Shown: positions 1 through 8,184 of the stretch, in pieces | Layout of the letters: every line of letters begins with the position of its first letter | Numbering within the stretch: the first letter of the stretch is position 1 | Assembly: GCA_002439285.1 (NCBI GenBank) | Contig: DJTQ01000246.1 | Coordinates: forward strand, 1 to 8,702 | DNA: 8,702 nt | Reading direction: 5' to 3' | Source: Paenibacillaceae bacterium UBA6304 | Lineage (GTDB): Bacteria; Bacillota; Bacilli; Paenibacillales; Paenibacillaceae | The notes under the pieces: model-generated | Seen by the model: the letters and a program-made list of their open reading frames with translations, nothing else | Databases searched by the model: none | What the model was told of the DNA's origin: nothing | Program-made: the position numbers and the translations under genes

Positions 1-1
1 T

Positions 2-718
2 ATTTTTCCGGCAAACCACATACCTAATGAGAAAGGATTATCGGAAGACCACTCTTTTGTTGCTCCTGTCGATGTTTCCGCGATGGATATAACGGTCATC
101 GGAGATTCATTGGCTAAGGGCACCGGAGATGATACGGGAAGCGGCTTCGCTAAAAGAACCGTCGAATTATTGAAAAAACAAGGCGTGGATAGCAAGTTGG
201 TAAATAACTTGGGTATTAACGGGCTCACCACAAAAAAGTTGCTGCCCATGCTGGACGAGCCAGGGACACAATATGCACTCAAACAGGCCGGCATCATCAT
301 GCTTTCGATTGGAGCCAACGATTTGTTCGATGGAGGGCAACCTTTGGAGACCCGCACAGAGCTCCCAACAGAAGCTGAATTGGAGACCAACGTGATGAGC
401 GCGGGAGATCATTTAAGCGAAATATTGGATAAGCTTCAGGATATTAATCCACAAGCCCGGATCGTCTATGTCAGTTTGTACAATCCGTTCTCCGATATGA
501 AGGAATTGAAAGATACCGGGGACAAAGCCGTAGCCCGGTGGAACAGCATGGCGATGGAGGCGATGTCATCCTTGGGGGAAGGGCTAGTCGTGCCAACATA
601 TGATTTGTTTACGCTACAGGCGGGGCGGTATCTCTCCGGCGATCATTTTCATCCGAACGGGTCGGGATATCAGGCTATCGCGGAACGTATCGTACAGAGT
701 ATCAACGTAAATGAGTGA
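2..718 (+). CDS. SGNH/GDSL-family hydrolase, 5' end cut by the window edge
   Basis: This is a serine esterase/lipase-type hydrolase of the SGNH fold; the substrate (acyl ester, lipid or cell-wall acetyl group) cannot be told from sequence. Counting from the ATG at 83, block I is GDSL at residues 7-10 with nucleophile Ser9, block II is the NLGING stretch at 42-47, block III is GAND at 77-80 with Asn80, and block V is DHFHPN at 187-192 with Asp187 and His190 as the catalytic pair. The set is complete, so the enzyme should be active. The ATG at 83 has no ribosome binding site, and the frame stays open upstream to base 2 for another 27 codons, so the true start is outside the window and the missing part may hold a signal peptide or membrane anchor, as in YpmR-like proteins of Bacillus. 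The stop is 19 bp before the ABC ATPase start, which suggests one operon. Family assignment is firm; role is unknown. Confidence 0.88.
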   Translation: MFPANHIPNEKGLSEDHSFVAPVDVSAMDITVIGDSLAKGTGDDTGSGFAKRTVELLKKQGVDSKLVNNLGINGLTTKKLLPMLDEPGTQYALKQAGIIMLSIGANDLFDGGQPLETRTELPTEAELETNVMSAGDHLSEILDKLQDINPQARIVYVSLYNPFSDMKELKDTGDKAVARWNSMAMEAMSSLGEGLVVPTYDLFTLQAGRYLSGDHFHPNGSGYQAIAERIVQSINVNE

Positions 719-737
719 GCACAAGGAGTGAAGCATC

Positions 738-1721
738 GTGGCAGCGGACAATAACACCGGGCGCAAGCCGCGGGAAATTATATTGAAAGTCGAACATCTT
801 AAGAAGAAGATCGGCCGTACCTGGATCGTCAAAGATGTGTCTTTTGAAGTCCGGGAAGGAGAGATCTTCGGATTCTTAGGTCCCAACGGGGCCGGTAAAA
901 CAACGACGATCCGGATGCTGGTTGATCTGATTCGTCCTACGGAAGGCAGCGTTGAGGTGTGCGGGCACGAAGTGAACCGGGAGCCGGAACGGGCACTGGC
1001 TTATATCGGTTCGATTGTGGAGAATCCGGAAGTATATAGTTACTTAACGGGCCGGGAGAATCTGGAGCAGTTCGCCAGGATGATGCCCGGCGTGGATGCG
1101 GCCCGGATCGCCGAAGTAACGGAGATGGTCGGACTGGAAGAACGGATCCATGATAAAGTGAAAACCTATTCGCTCGGCATGCGCCAGCGGTTGGGGATTG
1201 CTCAAGCATTGCTCGGCAGACCTAAGCTGTTGATTCTGGATGAGCCGACCAACGGCTTGGATCCGAAAGGAATCAAAGAACTGCGTCAATTTATCAAGAA
1301 TTTGGCCGAGGAAGGGATGGCCGTATTCGTATCGAGCCACTTGCTCAGTGAAATTCAACTGCTCTGTGACCGCGTGGCGATTATCAGTCGCGGCAGCGTG
1401 CTTGCCGTAGGTACGGTCAGTGAACTGATCGAAGGGAACTCGAATTATGTGGTCTGGGAGCTGGAGCCTCGCGCTCAAGGAGAAGCCTTGTTAAAGGCCG
1501 AAGGCGTGACAGTGATCCAAAAAGCGGGCGATGTGCTGGACGACGCGATCGTGGCAGGAATCGGTGCCAAAGCGGTGGTGGCCCAAATGCAGCCGGAGGA
1601 AATCCCCCGCTTGCTGGCGAGTTTGGTCGGAGCGGGAATCAAGGTCGGTTCCGTGCACAAAATTAATCCTACACTTGAACAGCTGTTTCTGGAGATGACG
1701 GATGGTGAGACGATTGAATAG
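738..1721 (+). CDS. ABC transporter ATP-binding protein (BcrA/ABC-2 exporter type)
   Basis: This is the cytoplasmic ATPase that would drive the permease encoded next to it. The 327-residue protein has Walker A GPNGAGKT at 48-55, the signature YSLGMRQR at 144-151, Walker B LLILDEP at 164-170, the D-loop NGLDP at 172-176 and the switch His201. At the Q-loop position the sequence is IGSIVENPEVY, so Glu95 stands where most ABC ATPases have Gln; this E-loop is a known feature of LanF-type lantibiotic immunity ATPases and related BcrA-like proteins. Residues after about 230 form the C-terminal extension usual in ABC-2 ATPases and end in a LEQLFLEMT motif. The start is GTG at 738, preceded by AAGGAGTG at 723-730. 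The substrate is unknown; bacitracin-like drugs, antimicrobial peptides, sodium or lipids are all exported by relatives. Confidence 0.93.
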   Translation: MAADNNTGRKPREIILKVEHLKKKIGRTWIVKDVSFEVREGEIFGFLGPNGAGKTTTIRMLVDLIRPTEGSVEVCGHEVNREPERALAYIGSIVENPEVYSYLTGRENLEQFARMMPGVDAARIAEVTEMVGLEERIHDKVKTYSLGMRQRLGIAQALLGRPKLLILDEPTNGLDPKGIKELRQFIKNLAEEGMAVFVSSHLLSEIQLLCDRVAIISRGSVLAVGTVSELIEGNSNYVVWELEPRAQGEALLKAEGVTVIQKAGDVLDDAIVAGIGAKAVVAQMQPEEIPRLLASLVGAGIKVGSVHKINPTLEQLFLEMTDGETIE

Positions 1722-2706
1722 TGTAATGTTGTCGCTCGTGCAGAACGAAATGATCAAGATGATCAAGAAGAAGCGTTTCTACGTTGTCTTGTTGGTGCTG
1801 CTAATCTTGGTTCCTATCTTTGCGTATGCCCAAATGAAGCAGGCCGAAGATAAGCGCGAAACCTATGGGGCCGACTGGCGCCGGGAAGTGCAGCAGGCGA
1901 TTACGGATAACCAGAACTCGCTTGGCAGTGACCGTGTGCCCGAAGAGTGGAAGAAATACCGCCAAATCTATATTCAGCAGATGAAATACTATTTGGAGCA
2001 TGATGTGAATCCGGCCCAACCGGGAGGGGGCTCGTTTACGCGGGAATTTCTCGACAATGCCTCCACTCTATTTATTCCGTTGCTGATCATGGGAATAGGC
2101 TCCGACATTGTGTCTTCCGAAAGGACGGGAGGAACGGTAAAAATGCTGCTGACCCGGCCGGTCCGCCGCTGGAAGGTGCTGCTCAGCAAACTGATTACGC
2201 TGCTTCTGTTTGTTTCGCTGATCGTTCTTTCTTCTATAATCATCTGCTATTTGATATCGGGGCTCTTTTTCGGATATAAGGGAATCGATTTCCCTGTGTT
2301 TACGGGCTTTCAGCTGCATGGTGCGGATGTAGACATGTCGGCGGTGCACTCGGTACCCCAGTGGAAGTACCTGTTCATGCAGGCGGGCCTGATCTGGTTT
2401 GTCGGCATTACGGTTGCGATCCTTGCATTTATGGTGTCAGTGCTGGTGAGGAGCACCGCGGCAAGCATCGTTATTATGATGGCAGCTCTAATTGCGGGAA
2501 ATATACTCAGCAATATGGCTTCTTCCTGGACAAGCGCCAAGTATTTGTTTATGGTGAATCTTGGCCTGACCAATTATTTGGCAGGAACTCCCGCGCCGAT
2601 CGAAGGAATGAATCTAGGATTTTCACTCGCGGTACTGGCGGTTTGGGGAGCTGTTTCGTTGGTTGTTTCATTCCTTGTCTTTACGAAACAGGATATATTG
2701 AATTAA
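1702..2706 (+). CDS. ABC-2 family transporter permease
   Basis: This is the membrane partner of the preceding ATPase, 334 residues long. By eye there are six hydrophobic segments at about 26-43, 117-136, 163-190, 226-249, 251-271 and 305-327. Between the first two is a polar stretch of some 70 residues, expected outside the membrane. The cytoplasmic loop at 135-160 carries the ABC-2 hallmark, an SSERTGGTVKMLLTRP run followed by basic residues, which is the usual coupling region with the ATPase. The chosen ATG at 1702 lies seven bases after GGAG at 1691-1694, and the gene overlaps the end of the ATPase gene by 20 bp, so translation is probably coupled. An in-frame ATG at 1726 is less well supported because it would lose this site. 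Substrate is not deducible. Confidence 0.9.
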   Translation: MVRRLNSVMLSLVQNEMIKMIKKKRFYVVLLVLLILVPIFAYAQMKQAEDKRETYGADWRREVQQAITDNQNSLGSDRVPEEWKKYRQIYIQQMKYYLEHDVNPAQPGGGSFTREFLDNASTLFIPLLIMGIGSDIVSSERTGGTVKMLLTRPVRRWKVLLSKLITLLLFVSLIVLSSIIICYLISGLFFGYKGIDFPVFTGFQLHGADVDMSAVHSVPQWKYLFMQAGLIWFVGITVAILAFMVSVLVRSTAASIVIMMAALIAGNILSNMASSWTSAKYLFMVNLGLTNYLAGTPAPIEGMNLGFSLAVLAVWGAVSLVVSFLVFTKQDILN

Positions 2707-2739
2707 AATGGACAAGGATAACAAAACATCTGTTTGCAT

Positions 2740-2761
2740 TGTAGTACATATAGTGACTACA
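2740..2761 (+). promoter_or_regulatory. Dyad with embedded TATAGT upstream of parE
   Basis: In the 79-bp gap before parE, TGTAGT at 2740-2745 and its reverse complement ACTACA at 2756-2761 flank ten bases. Within the spacer and adjoining bases is TATAGT (2749-2754), one mismatch from a SigA -10 box, but no convincing -35 box sits 16-18 bases upstream. The dyad is not followed by a T run, so it is not a terminator. It may be an operator or part of a weak parE promoter, or chance. Confidence 0.25.
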
Positions 2762-2773
2762 TCATAGCTAAAA

Positions 2774-2780
2774 GGGGGAG
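2774..2780 (+). promoter_or_regulatory. Ribosome binding site of parE
   Basis: A GGGGGAG run lies five bases before the ATG at 2786. An overlapping ATG at 2782 is in another frame and too close to this site, so the site supports 2786 as the start. Confidence 0.7.
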
Positions 2781-2785
2781 CATGA

Positions 2786-4771
2786 ATGGCCGAACAAATC
2801 GATTTGTTCGAAGACGCCTCCGGGGCCAAGCCTGGCCATGCGGCTTCGGGATACGACGCGGACGACATTCAGGTGCTCGAAGGGCTTGTCGCGGTACGTA
2901 AACGACCAGGTATGTATATCGGCAGTACGAGCTCGTCGGGACTTCATCATCTTGTATGGGAGATTGTGGATAATGCGGTCGACGAGCATTTGGCGAAATT
3001 TTGTACCAAAATCGATATCACACTGAATAAAGACGGTTCCGTTACTGTATTTGATAATGGCCGCGGCATTCCAACTGGAACGCACAAGACAGGCATTCCA
3101 ACACCGCAGGTAGTTTTTACGATTTTGCATGCTGGCGGGAAATTCGGCGGGTCGGGTTATAAGAAATCCGGCGGCTTGCACGGGGTTGGCGCATCGGTAA
3201 CGAACGCGCTGTCCGAGTGGCTCGAGGTCGACATTTACCGGGAAGGCAAAATCCATCGTATGCGGTTCGAGTATTGGGTGGATAAGCAAGGAAAAGAGCA
3301 TGTAGGTGAACCGGTGACGGGCCTGGAGATATTGGGGAACACGAACCGGACAGGTACTAAGGTTACTTTTAAGCCGGACATCCGTGTATTTGTCAATGGA
3401 ATCGGATTAAATTACGATACGCTCGCGGAACGTTTACAGGAGATCGCTTTTCTGAATTCGGGCCTCAAAGTGACCTTGAAGGATGAGCGATCGGACCGTT
3501 CCGACGAGTTTTTTTACGAGGGTGGCGCCAGCCAGTTCGTTCAGTTCTTGAACGATGGCAAAGACGTGCTGCATGATGTTGTTCATTTCTATGCCGAGCG
3601 GGAAGAGATCGAGGTTGAAGTCGCATTGCAATATAATGCGGGTTATACGGAAACGCTGGTTTCATTCGTCAATTCGATCCCGACACGCGGCGGAGGAACC
3701 CATGAGACAGGATTCAAGACCGCCTATACCCGGGTTATGAACGATTATGCGCGCAAAACTGCCATGTTGAAGGAAAAGGATAAGAATCTCGAAGGCAATG
3801 ATCTGCGCGAAGGCATGATGGCGGTCATCAGCGTCAAAATGTCCGAGGTGGAGTTTGTCGGTCAAACGAAAGACCAACTCGGCAGCGCTTCTGCCCGAAG
3901 TGCGGTGGATGCGGTTGTGTCTGAGAAGATGGCCTTGTTCCTGGAAGAGAATCCGCAGGTGGCCCAGACGCTGATCAAGAAAGCGATCCAGGCATCGCGA
4001 GCCAGGGAAGCGGCCCGCAAGGCGCGGGACGAGATGCGTACCGGTAAGAAGCGGAGCGAAAGCAGCAATCTGGGCGGCAAACTCACTCCGGCACAATCCA
4101 AGGATTATACGCGCAACGAGTTGTTTATCGTCGAAGGCGACTCGGCTGGCGGCTCGGCCAAACAAGGCCGGGATTCGAAGATTCAGGCGATCTTGCCGCT
4201 CCGCGGCAAGCCGCTTAATCCGGAGAAGGCTAAACTCGCGGATATTCTAAAGAATGATGAATATCGTGCACTGGTCGCGACGATCGGTGCGGGGATCGGA
4301 CCTGAATTTGCCGTGGAAGACAGCAATTATGCCAAAATCATCATCATGACCGATGCCGATACGGACGGTGCCCATATTCAGGTCCTGCTGCTTACGTTTT
4401 TTTATCGTTATATGAAGCCGCTGATCGAAGCGGGCAAGGTATATATCGCTCAACCGCCGCTCTATAAAATCTCCCGCAAGTCCGGGAAGCTGGAAACGAT
4501 TCGGTACGCCTGGAGCGATGAACAGCTGCAAAATTACTTGAAGGAATTCGGCAAGAACTTCGAGCTTCAGCGGTATAAGGGCCTCGGCGAAATGAACCCG
4601 GAACAGCTGTGGGAAACGACGATGAATCCGGAGACCCGCACAATGCTTCAGGTGCGGATCGAAGATGCCGCCAAGGCGGAGCGCCGCGTATCTACACTGA
4701 TGGGCGACAAGGTGGATCCGCGGAAACGTTGGATCGTGGAGAACGTCGATTTTACGGAGTATGAGGAATAG
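2786..4771 (+). CDS. parE: DNA topoisomerase IV subunit B (ParE)
   Basis: This is the ATPase subunit of topoisomerase IV, which with ParC unlinks daughter chromosomes in the cytoplasm by passing one DNA duplex through another. The 661-residue protein has the GHKL ATP site EIVDNAVDE (59-67; Glu59 as catalytic base, Asn63 for Mg), DNGRGIP at 90-96, the ATP lid GGLHGVG at 129-135, and the transducer QTK loop at 360-362. The TOPRIM domain follows with EGDSAGG at 450-456, PLRGK at 471-475 and the metal-binding DADTDG at 523-528. The C-terminal QRYKGLGEMNPEQLW motif (595-609) is intact. Length and the parC gene 13 bp downstream favour ParE over GyrB, although the two families are close. In the TOPRIM domain the sequence is GRDS where many homologues have GRDR, and PLNPEK follows PLRGK. 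No large deletion or frameshift is seen. Confidence 0.93.
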   Translation: MAEQIDLFEDASGAKPGHAASGYDADDIQVLEGLVAVRKRPGMYIGSTSSSGLHHLVWEIVDNAVDEHLAKFCTKIDITLNKDGSVTVFDNGRGIPTGTHKTGIPTPQVVFTILHAGGKFGGSGYKKSGGLHGVGASVTNALSEWLEVDIYREGKIHRMRFEYWVDKQGKEHVGEPVTGLEILGNTNRTGTKVTFKPDIRVFVNGIGLNYDTLAERLQEIAFLNSGLKVTLKDERSDRSDEFFYEGGASQFVQFLNDGKDVLHDVVHFYAEREEIEVEVALQYNAGYTETLVSFVNSIPTRGGGTHETGFKTAYTRVMNDYARKTAMLKEKDKNLEGNDLREGMMAVISVKMSEVEFVGQTKDQLGSASARSAVDAVVSEKMALFLEENPQVAQTLIKKAIQASRAREAARKARDEMRTGKKRSESSNLGGKLTPAQSKDYTRNELFIVEGDSAGGSAKQGRDSKIQAILPLRGKPLNPEKAKLADILKNDEYRALVATIGAGIGPEFAVEDSNYAKIIIMTDADTDGAHIQVLLLTFFYRYMKPLIEAGKVYIAQPPLYKISRKSGKLETIRYAWSDEQLQNYLKEFGKNFELQRYKGLGEMNPEQLWETTMNPETRTMLQVRIEDAAKAERRVSTLMGDKVDPRKRWIVENVDFTEYEE

Positions 4772-4778
4772 AAGGTGA
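4772..4778 (+). promoter_or_regulatory. Ribosome binding site that fixes the TTG start of parC
   Basis: AAGGTGA lies six bases before TTG at 4785. The nearby ATG at 4780 is only one base away and opens a frame of two codons ending in TGA, so it cannot be the gene start. The residues after the TTG align with the usual ParC N-terminus. Confidence 0.65.
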
Positions 4779-4784
4779 CATGAT

Positions 4785-7223
4785 TTGAGTTCATTGGAAA
4801 ATTTTCAGCCGGCCTTCCTCGAGGAAGTCGTCGGTGACCGGTTCGGCCGGTATTCCAAATATATTATTCAGGACCGGGCCATTCCTGACGTAAGGGACGG
4901 TTTGAAGCCTGTGCAACGGCGTATTCTGTACGCGATGTACGATTCAGGTAACACACCGGACAAACCTTACCGCAAGTCGGCCAAAACCGTGGGGGACGTG
5001 ATGGGTAACTATCATCCCCACGGAGATTCTTCCATCTATGAAGGCATGGTACGGATGGCGCAACCGTGGAAGATGGGTCATGTGCTTGTTGACGGTCACG
5101 GCAACTGGGGTTCGCAGGATGATGATCCCGCAGCGGCCATGCGTTATACGGAAGCCCGTTTGTCGCCGATCGCTCTGGAACTGCTTCGTGATATCGAGAA
5201 GCGGACGGTACCGTTCAAGGACAATTTCGATAATACGGCGAAGGAACCGATTGTGCTGCCATCGCGTTTTCCGAATTTGCTGGTTAACGGAGTCAGCGGG
5301 ATTTCCGCAGGTTTTGCGACGGAGATTCCGCCGCATAATTTGCGCGAGGTCATCGATGCTTGCATCGCAGTGATGGAGAAGCCGGAAATCACAATGGAAG
5401 TGATCCGGACCTATGTGAAGGGACCGGATTTCCCGACCGGCGGCATTATTATGGGCGAAGATGGCATCCAGAGCGCTTATGAGAATGGGAAGGGGCGGAT
5501 TTATCTTCGCTCCAAGACAGAGATCGAAACGCTCCGCGGCGGTAAACAGCAGATCGTCATCACGGAAATCCCTTATCAGGTCGTTAAATCCAGATTGGTT
5601 ACGGCGATGGAAAATGTCAGGCTGGAGAAAAAGGTCGACGGGATTGCCGAGGTGCGCGACGAAAGCGGACGGAATGGGCTGCGCATCGTCGTTGAGTTGA
5701 AGAAAGACGCGGATGCCCAAGGGATACTTGCCTATTTGCTCAAGAAGACGGATTTGCAGGTTACCTATAATTTCAATATGGTGGCGATCGTTAACAAAGC
5801 GCCGCGCCAGCTCGGTCTTCGAGCCATGCTGGACGCTTATATCGCCCACCAGCGTGAAGTGGTAACCAACCGGACACAGTATGAGCTGGAGAAACTGGAA
5901 GACCGGGCTCATGTTTTGGAAGGCCTGGTTAAAGCTTTGAATATTCTGGATGAAGTCATTGCGGCAATCAAGGCTTCGAAAAATCGGCAGGATGCCCAAA
6001 ACAACCTGCAGTGGATGTTCGGCTTTACCGAACGTCAGGCGGATTCCATTCTGACGCTGCAATTGTACCGGCTGACCAACCTGGAAATTACGTCATTGCA
6101 GAAAGAATTGGATGATATCCAGAAGAAAATCTTAACGCTCCGCGGAGTTCTTGAGAGCGACAAAAAGCTGATTGCCCTCATCAAGAAAGAACTTGTCGAG
6201 ATCCGTGACAAGTACGGGATTGACCGGCGCTCGGATATTCAGGGCGAGGTAGAAGAGCTTAAGGTCAACCTTGAGGTCATGGTGGCTCAGGAAGACGTTC
6301 TGATTTCGCTCTCTAACGAAGGATATATTAAACGGACGAGCATGCTTTCGTTTACGCGTTCCGGCGGGGAACGGGAAAGCTCGGGAGTGAAGGAAGGCGA
6401 CTATATCAAGCATGTGCTTGACGTAGATACGCTGCAGAATCTTCTGATCTTTACCCAGCGCGGTCAGTACTTCTTGCTGCCGGTGCATCAGATTCCGGAG
6501 TTTAAATGGAAGGATAACGGGACCGCTATCGTCAATGTTATTCCGATGGCCAAAGAAGACCGGATCGTCAGCGTGGTTCCGCTCAAGGACTTTGAGGCGG
6601 CCGATACGAGTTTTGTATTCGTCACGAAGCGCGGCCAGGTGAAACGTACTGAGCTTAAAGAGTACGAAACGAAACGGTCGGGTGCTATCGCCGCTTGCAA
6701 AGTGGCCGACGGAGACGAGATCATTACCGTCACGCTCAGCCATAATCGTCAGGACATTCTACTGTTGACGAAACAGGGAATGGCTATCCGCTTTGCGGAA
6801 AATGAAGTCAATGCTATGGGGCGCGTCTCGGCCGGCGTACGCGGCATCGTCTTGAAAGAAGAAGATGAAGTCGTAAGCGCCATGTGGGTGGAAGGAGAAG
6901 AAGGCGAAGTGTTGGTTGTATCCGATTTGGGCTACGGCAAACGGTCGCTTCTGCTCGATTATCCATTGCAAAGTCGCGGCGGCAAAGGCGTACAGTCGTT
7001 TGAGTTTAAGGAAGGCAAACGGGTTAAACCGAACGGCAGCCGCTTATCCGGCGGATTCCATTGCAAAGAACCGCTTGCGTTACTCGCTGTAACCAAGGAA
7101 GGCGCAATGCTTCCATTCAGCTCGGAGGACGCACCGCTATCGGACCGCAAATCGATAGGCAAGCTATTGGCTCCGGTCGACAAGAAAGACGAGATTACAG
7201 CCTTGCTGATTCGAAGTTTATAA
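4785..7223 (+). CDS. parC: DNA topoisomerase IV subunit A (ParC)
   Basis: This is the DNA-cleaving subunit of topoisomerase IV, working as ParC2ParE2. The 812-residue protein has Arg120-Tyr121, with Tyr121 forming the covalent bond to DNA, in [10 protein letters not shown]. The quinolone-determining stretch [10 protein letters not shown] is at 77-86, with Ser82 and Glu86 as in quinolone-sensitive forms. The intercalating isoleucine is Ile173 in the GISAG motif. Heptad-rich parts around 366-380 and 440-475 correspond to the coiled coil. From about 504 a six-bladed beta-propeller follows. Its first blade has FTRSGGERE (523-531) instead of the QRRGGKG GyrA box, in line with topoisomerase IV. A later blade, however, carries QSRGGKG at 729-735, and parts of the N-terminal domain ([19 protein letters not shown]) look like GyrA. 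I call it ParC because of the pairing with parE and the missing blade-1 box; GyrA is the alternative. It starts at TTG and is probably cotranscribed with parE. Confidence 0.9.
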   Translation: MSSLENFQPAFLEEVVGDRFGRYSKYIIQDRAIPDVRDGLKPVQRRILYAMYDSGNTPDKPYRKSAKTVGDVMGNYHPHGDSSIYEGMVRMAQPWKMGHVLVDGHGNWGSQDDDPAAAMRYTEARLSPIALELLRDIEKRTVPFKDNFDNTAKEPIVLPSRFPNLLVNGVSGISAGFATEIPPHNLREVIDACIAVMEKPEITMEVIRTYVKGPDFPTGGIIMGEDGIQSAYENGKGRIYLRSKTEIETLRGGKQQIVITEIPYQVVKSRLVTAMENVRLEKKVDGIAEVRDESGRNGLRIVVELKKDADAQGILAYLLKKTDLQVTYNFNMVAIVNKAPRQLGLRAMLDAYIAHQREVVTNRTQYELEKLEDRAHVLEGLVKALNILDEVIAAIKASKNRQDAQNNLQWMFGFTERQADSILTLQLYRLTNLEITSLQKELDDIQKKILTLRGVLESDKKLIALIKKELVEIRDKYGIDRRSDIQGEVEELKVNLEVMVAQEDVLISLSNEGYIKRTSMLSFTRSGGERESSGVKEGDYIKHVLDVDTLQNLLIFTQRGQYFLLPVHQIPEFKWKDNGTAIVNVIPMAKEDRIVSVVPLKDFEAADTSFVFVTKRGQVKRTELKEYETKRSGAIAACKVADGDEIITVTLSHNRQDILLLTKQGMAIRFAENEVNAMGRVSAGVRGIVLKEEDEVVSAMWVEGEEGEVLVVSDLGYGKRSLLLDYPLQSRGGKGVQSFEFKEGKRVKPNGSRLSGGFHCKEPLALLAVTKEGAMLPFSSEDAPLSDRKSIGKLLAPVDKKDEITALLIRSL

Positions 7224-7224
7224 T

Positions 7225-7265
7225 AAAAAGCTTCACGGATGGACAAACCTCCGTGAAGCTTTTTT
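7225..7265. terminator. Bidirectional intrinsic terminator between parC and the LysR gene
   Basis: A perfect 15-bp stem (7225-7239 with 7250-7264) around a ten-base loop lies directly after the parC stop. The GC-containing core is GCTTCACGGA, and its outer ends are five A on the left and a run of six T (7260-7265) on the right. Read rightwards it ends in a T tract, suiting parC; read leftwards the A run becomes a T tract, suiting the LysR gene that stops at 7292. The convergent layout fits a shared terminator. Confidence 0.92.
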
Positions 7266-7291
7266 GCATTTATCCGAATAATGAAGAAATT

Positions 7292-8155
7292 TTAATGGGT
7301 AAGATGAGCAATGAATGCCTGTATCGTGTGGTCCAGGTACATGTTTTTTCGGTAAACCAGTCCGACTTTTTTGCGGGGGATCGGCTCAGCGAAGGGAACG
7401 ACCGCGATATCCGGATTTCGCAGCGTCCCGGCGTAGGAGAAGGGTAGAACCGTCCCGCCGACGTTATGTACGACCATCTGTATCTGAGATTCCATCGTGG
7501 ATAGTTCCATGACCGGCTTTAGGATGAGCCCTCCGGCTGCGCAGGCAGTATCGATTATTTGCCGCACTAAGAATTTGGGCTGGAACAATACCAGGGGAAG
7601 AGCGGCAAGCAGATCCAATGTTACGGAGGCGGCCGCTGCCAATGGATGATGCCTGGAGACGATGAGTGCCAATTCTTCATCGTAAAGAGGCAGGCTCACC
7701 AACTGCTCATCCTCCAGAGGCAAAAATACGACACCGAGGTCCAACTGGTTTCCGAGCAGGCCTTCGTGGGTCTCGTCGGTCGCCAACTCGACCACATTCA
7801 GGTCGATGCCGGGGTACTGCCGGTGAAAGGAGATCAGGGCCTGTGTGATCAAATGGTTGCCGGAGCATCCGATACGCAGTCTGCCGCGCTTCAACCCGGC
7901 CAGTTCTCCGATTTCAAACCGTGCCTGCTCCAGTTCGTGAATCACCCGGCGCGCGTGTTCCATCAGAATCATCCCGGGCTGGGTCAGGTGGATCCTTTTG
8001 CCCGAACGATGAAACAGCGGGGTACCGACTTCGTGCTCCAGCAAGCGAATTTGATGGCTCAAGGTCGGTTGGGTAATGCCGAGTTTATCGGCGGCTTTCG
8101 TAAAGTGAAGTTCCTCGGCCACGGCCAGAAAATAATCGAGAAGCCGATGTTCCAT
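7292..8155 (-). CDS. LysR-family transcriptional regulator (CynR-like), divergent from ilvE
   Basis: This is a DNA-binding regulator that normally works as a tetramer and responds to a small molecule. The 287-residue protein has an N-terminal winged helix-turn-helix (about residues 1-60) with the LysR pattern HFTKAADKLGITQPTLSHQI and the wing sequence LFHRSGKRIHLT. A linker helix follows at about 60-88, then an effector domain from about 90 with a periplasmic-binding-protein fold; it opens with GRLRIGCS and contains the LDLGVVF motif. Overall it resembles the CynR subgroup, but the ligand cannot be read from sequence. I chose ATG at 8155 because GGAG (8168-8165) lies nine bases upstream; the reading frame extends to a TTG at 8170, but that start would overlap this site. 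Divergence from ilvE suggests control of branched-chain amino acid metabolism and of its own gene, by inference only. Confidence 0.88.
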   Translation of the reverse strand: MEHRLLDYFLAVAEELHFTKAADKLGITQPTLSHQIRLLEHEVGTPLFHRSGKRIHLTQPGMILMEHARRVIHELEQARFEIGELAGLKRGRLRIGCSGNHLITQALISFHRQYPGIDLNVVELATDETHEGLLGNQLDLGVVFLPLEDEQLVSLPLYDEELALIVSRHHPLAAAASVTLDLLAALPLVLFQPKFLVRQIIDTACAAGGLILKPVMELSTMESQIQMVVHNVGGTVLPFSYAGTLRNPDIAVVPFAEPIPRKKVGLVYRKNMYLDHTIQAFIAHLTH

Positions 8156-8164
8156 GGAAACCAT

Positions 8165-8168
8165 CTCC
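8165..8168 (-). promoter_or_regulatory. Ribosome binding site that fixes the LysR start
   Basis: On the - strand TTGGAG precedes ATG 8155 by nine bases. An in-frame ATG at 8164 directly abuts it, and the TTG at 8170 lies upstream of it, so neither can use this site. This trims five residues from the longest reading frame. Confidence 0.6.
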
Positions 8169-8184
8169 AATTATTGATAATTTC

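Noticed and set aside
3662..4165. Open reading frame of 167 codons on the - strand inside parE
   Set aside because: Antisense shadow of parE with no family motif; the parE frame is conserved throughout.
4780..4788. ATG at 4780 as parC start or as a leader peptide
   Set aside because: It gives ATG ATT TGA, two codons, and sits one base from the ribosome binding site.
4944..6062. Open reading frame of 372 codons on the - strand inside parC
   Set aside because: It lies opposite a highly conserved gene, its translation shows no recognisable domain, and it is explained by codon bias of parC.
2786..7223. The pair as gyrB-gyrA instead of parE-parC
   Set aside because: The first propeller blade lacks the GyrA box and the quinolone region reads [10 protein letters not shown] as in ParC. 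GyrA-like stretches keep some doubt, noted as a finding.
7061..7447. Open reading frame of 128 codons on the + strand from the end of parC into the LysR gene
   Set aside because: It reads through a strong terminator and overlaps two real genes in other frames.
8156..8170. Longer LysR protein starting at TTG 8170
   Set aside because: The start would overlap the only ribosome binding site, which is properly spaced for ATG 8155; the LysR family also normally begins close to the HRLLDYF stretch.
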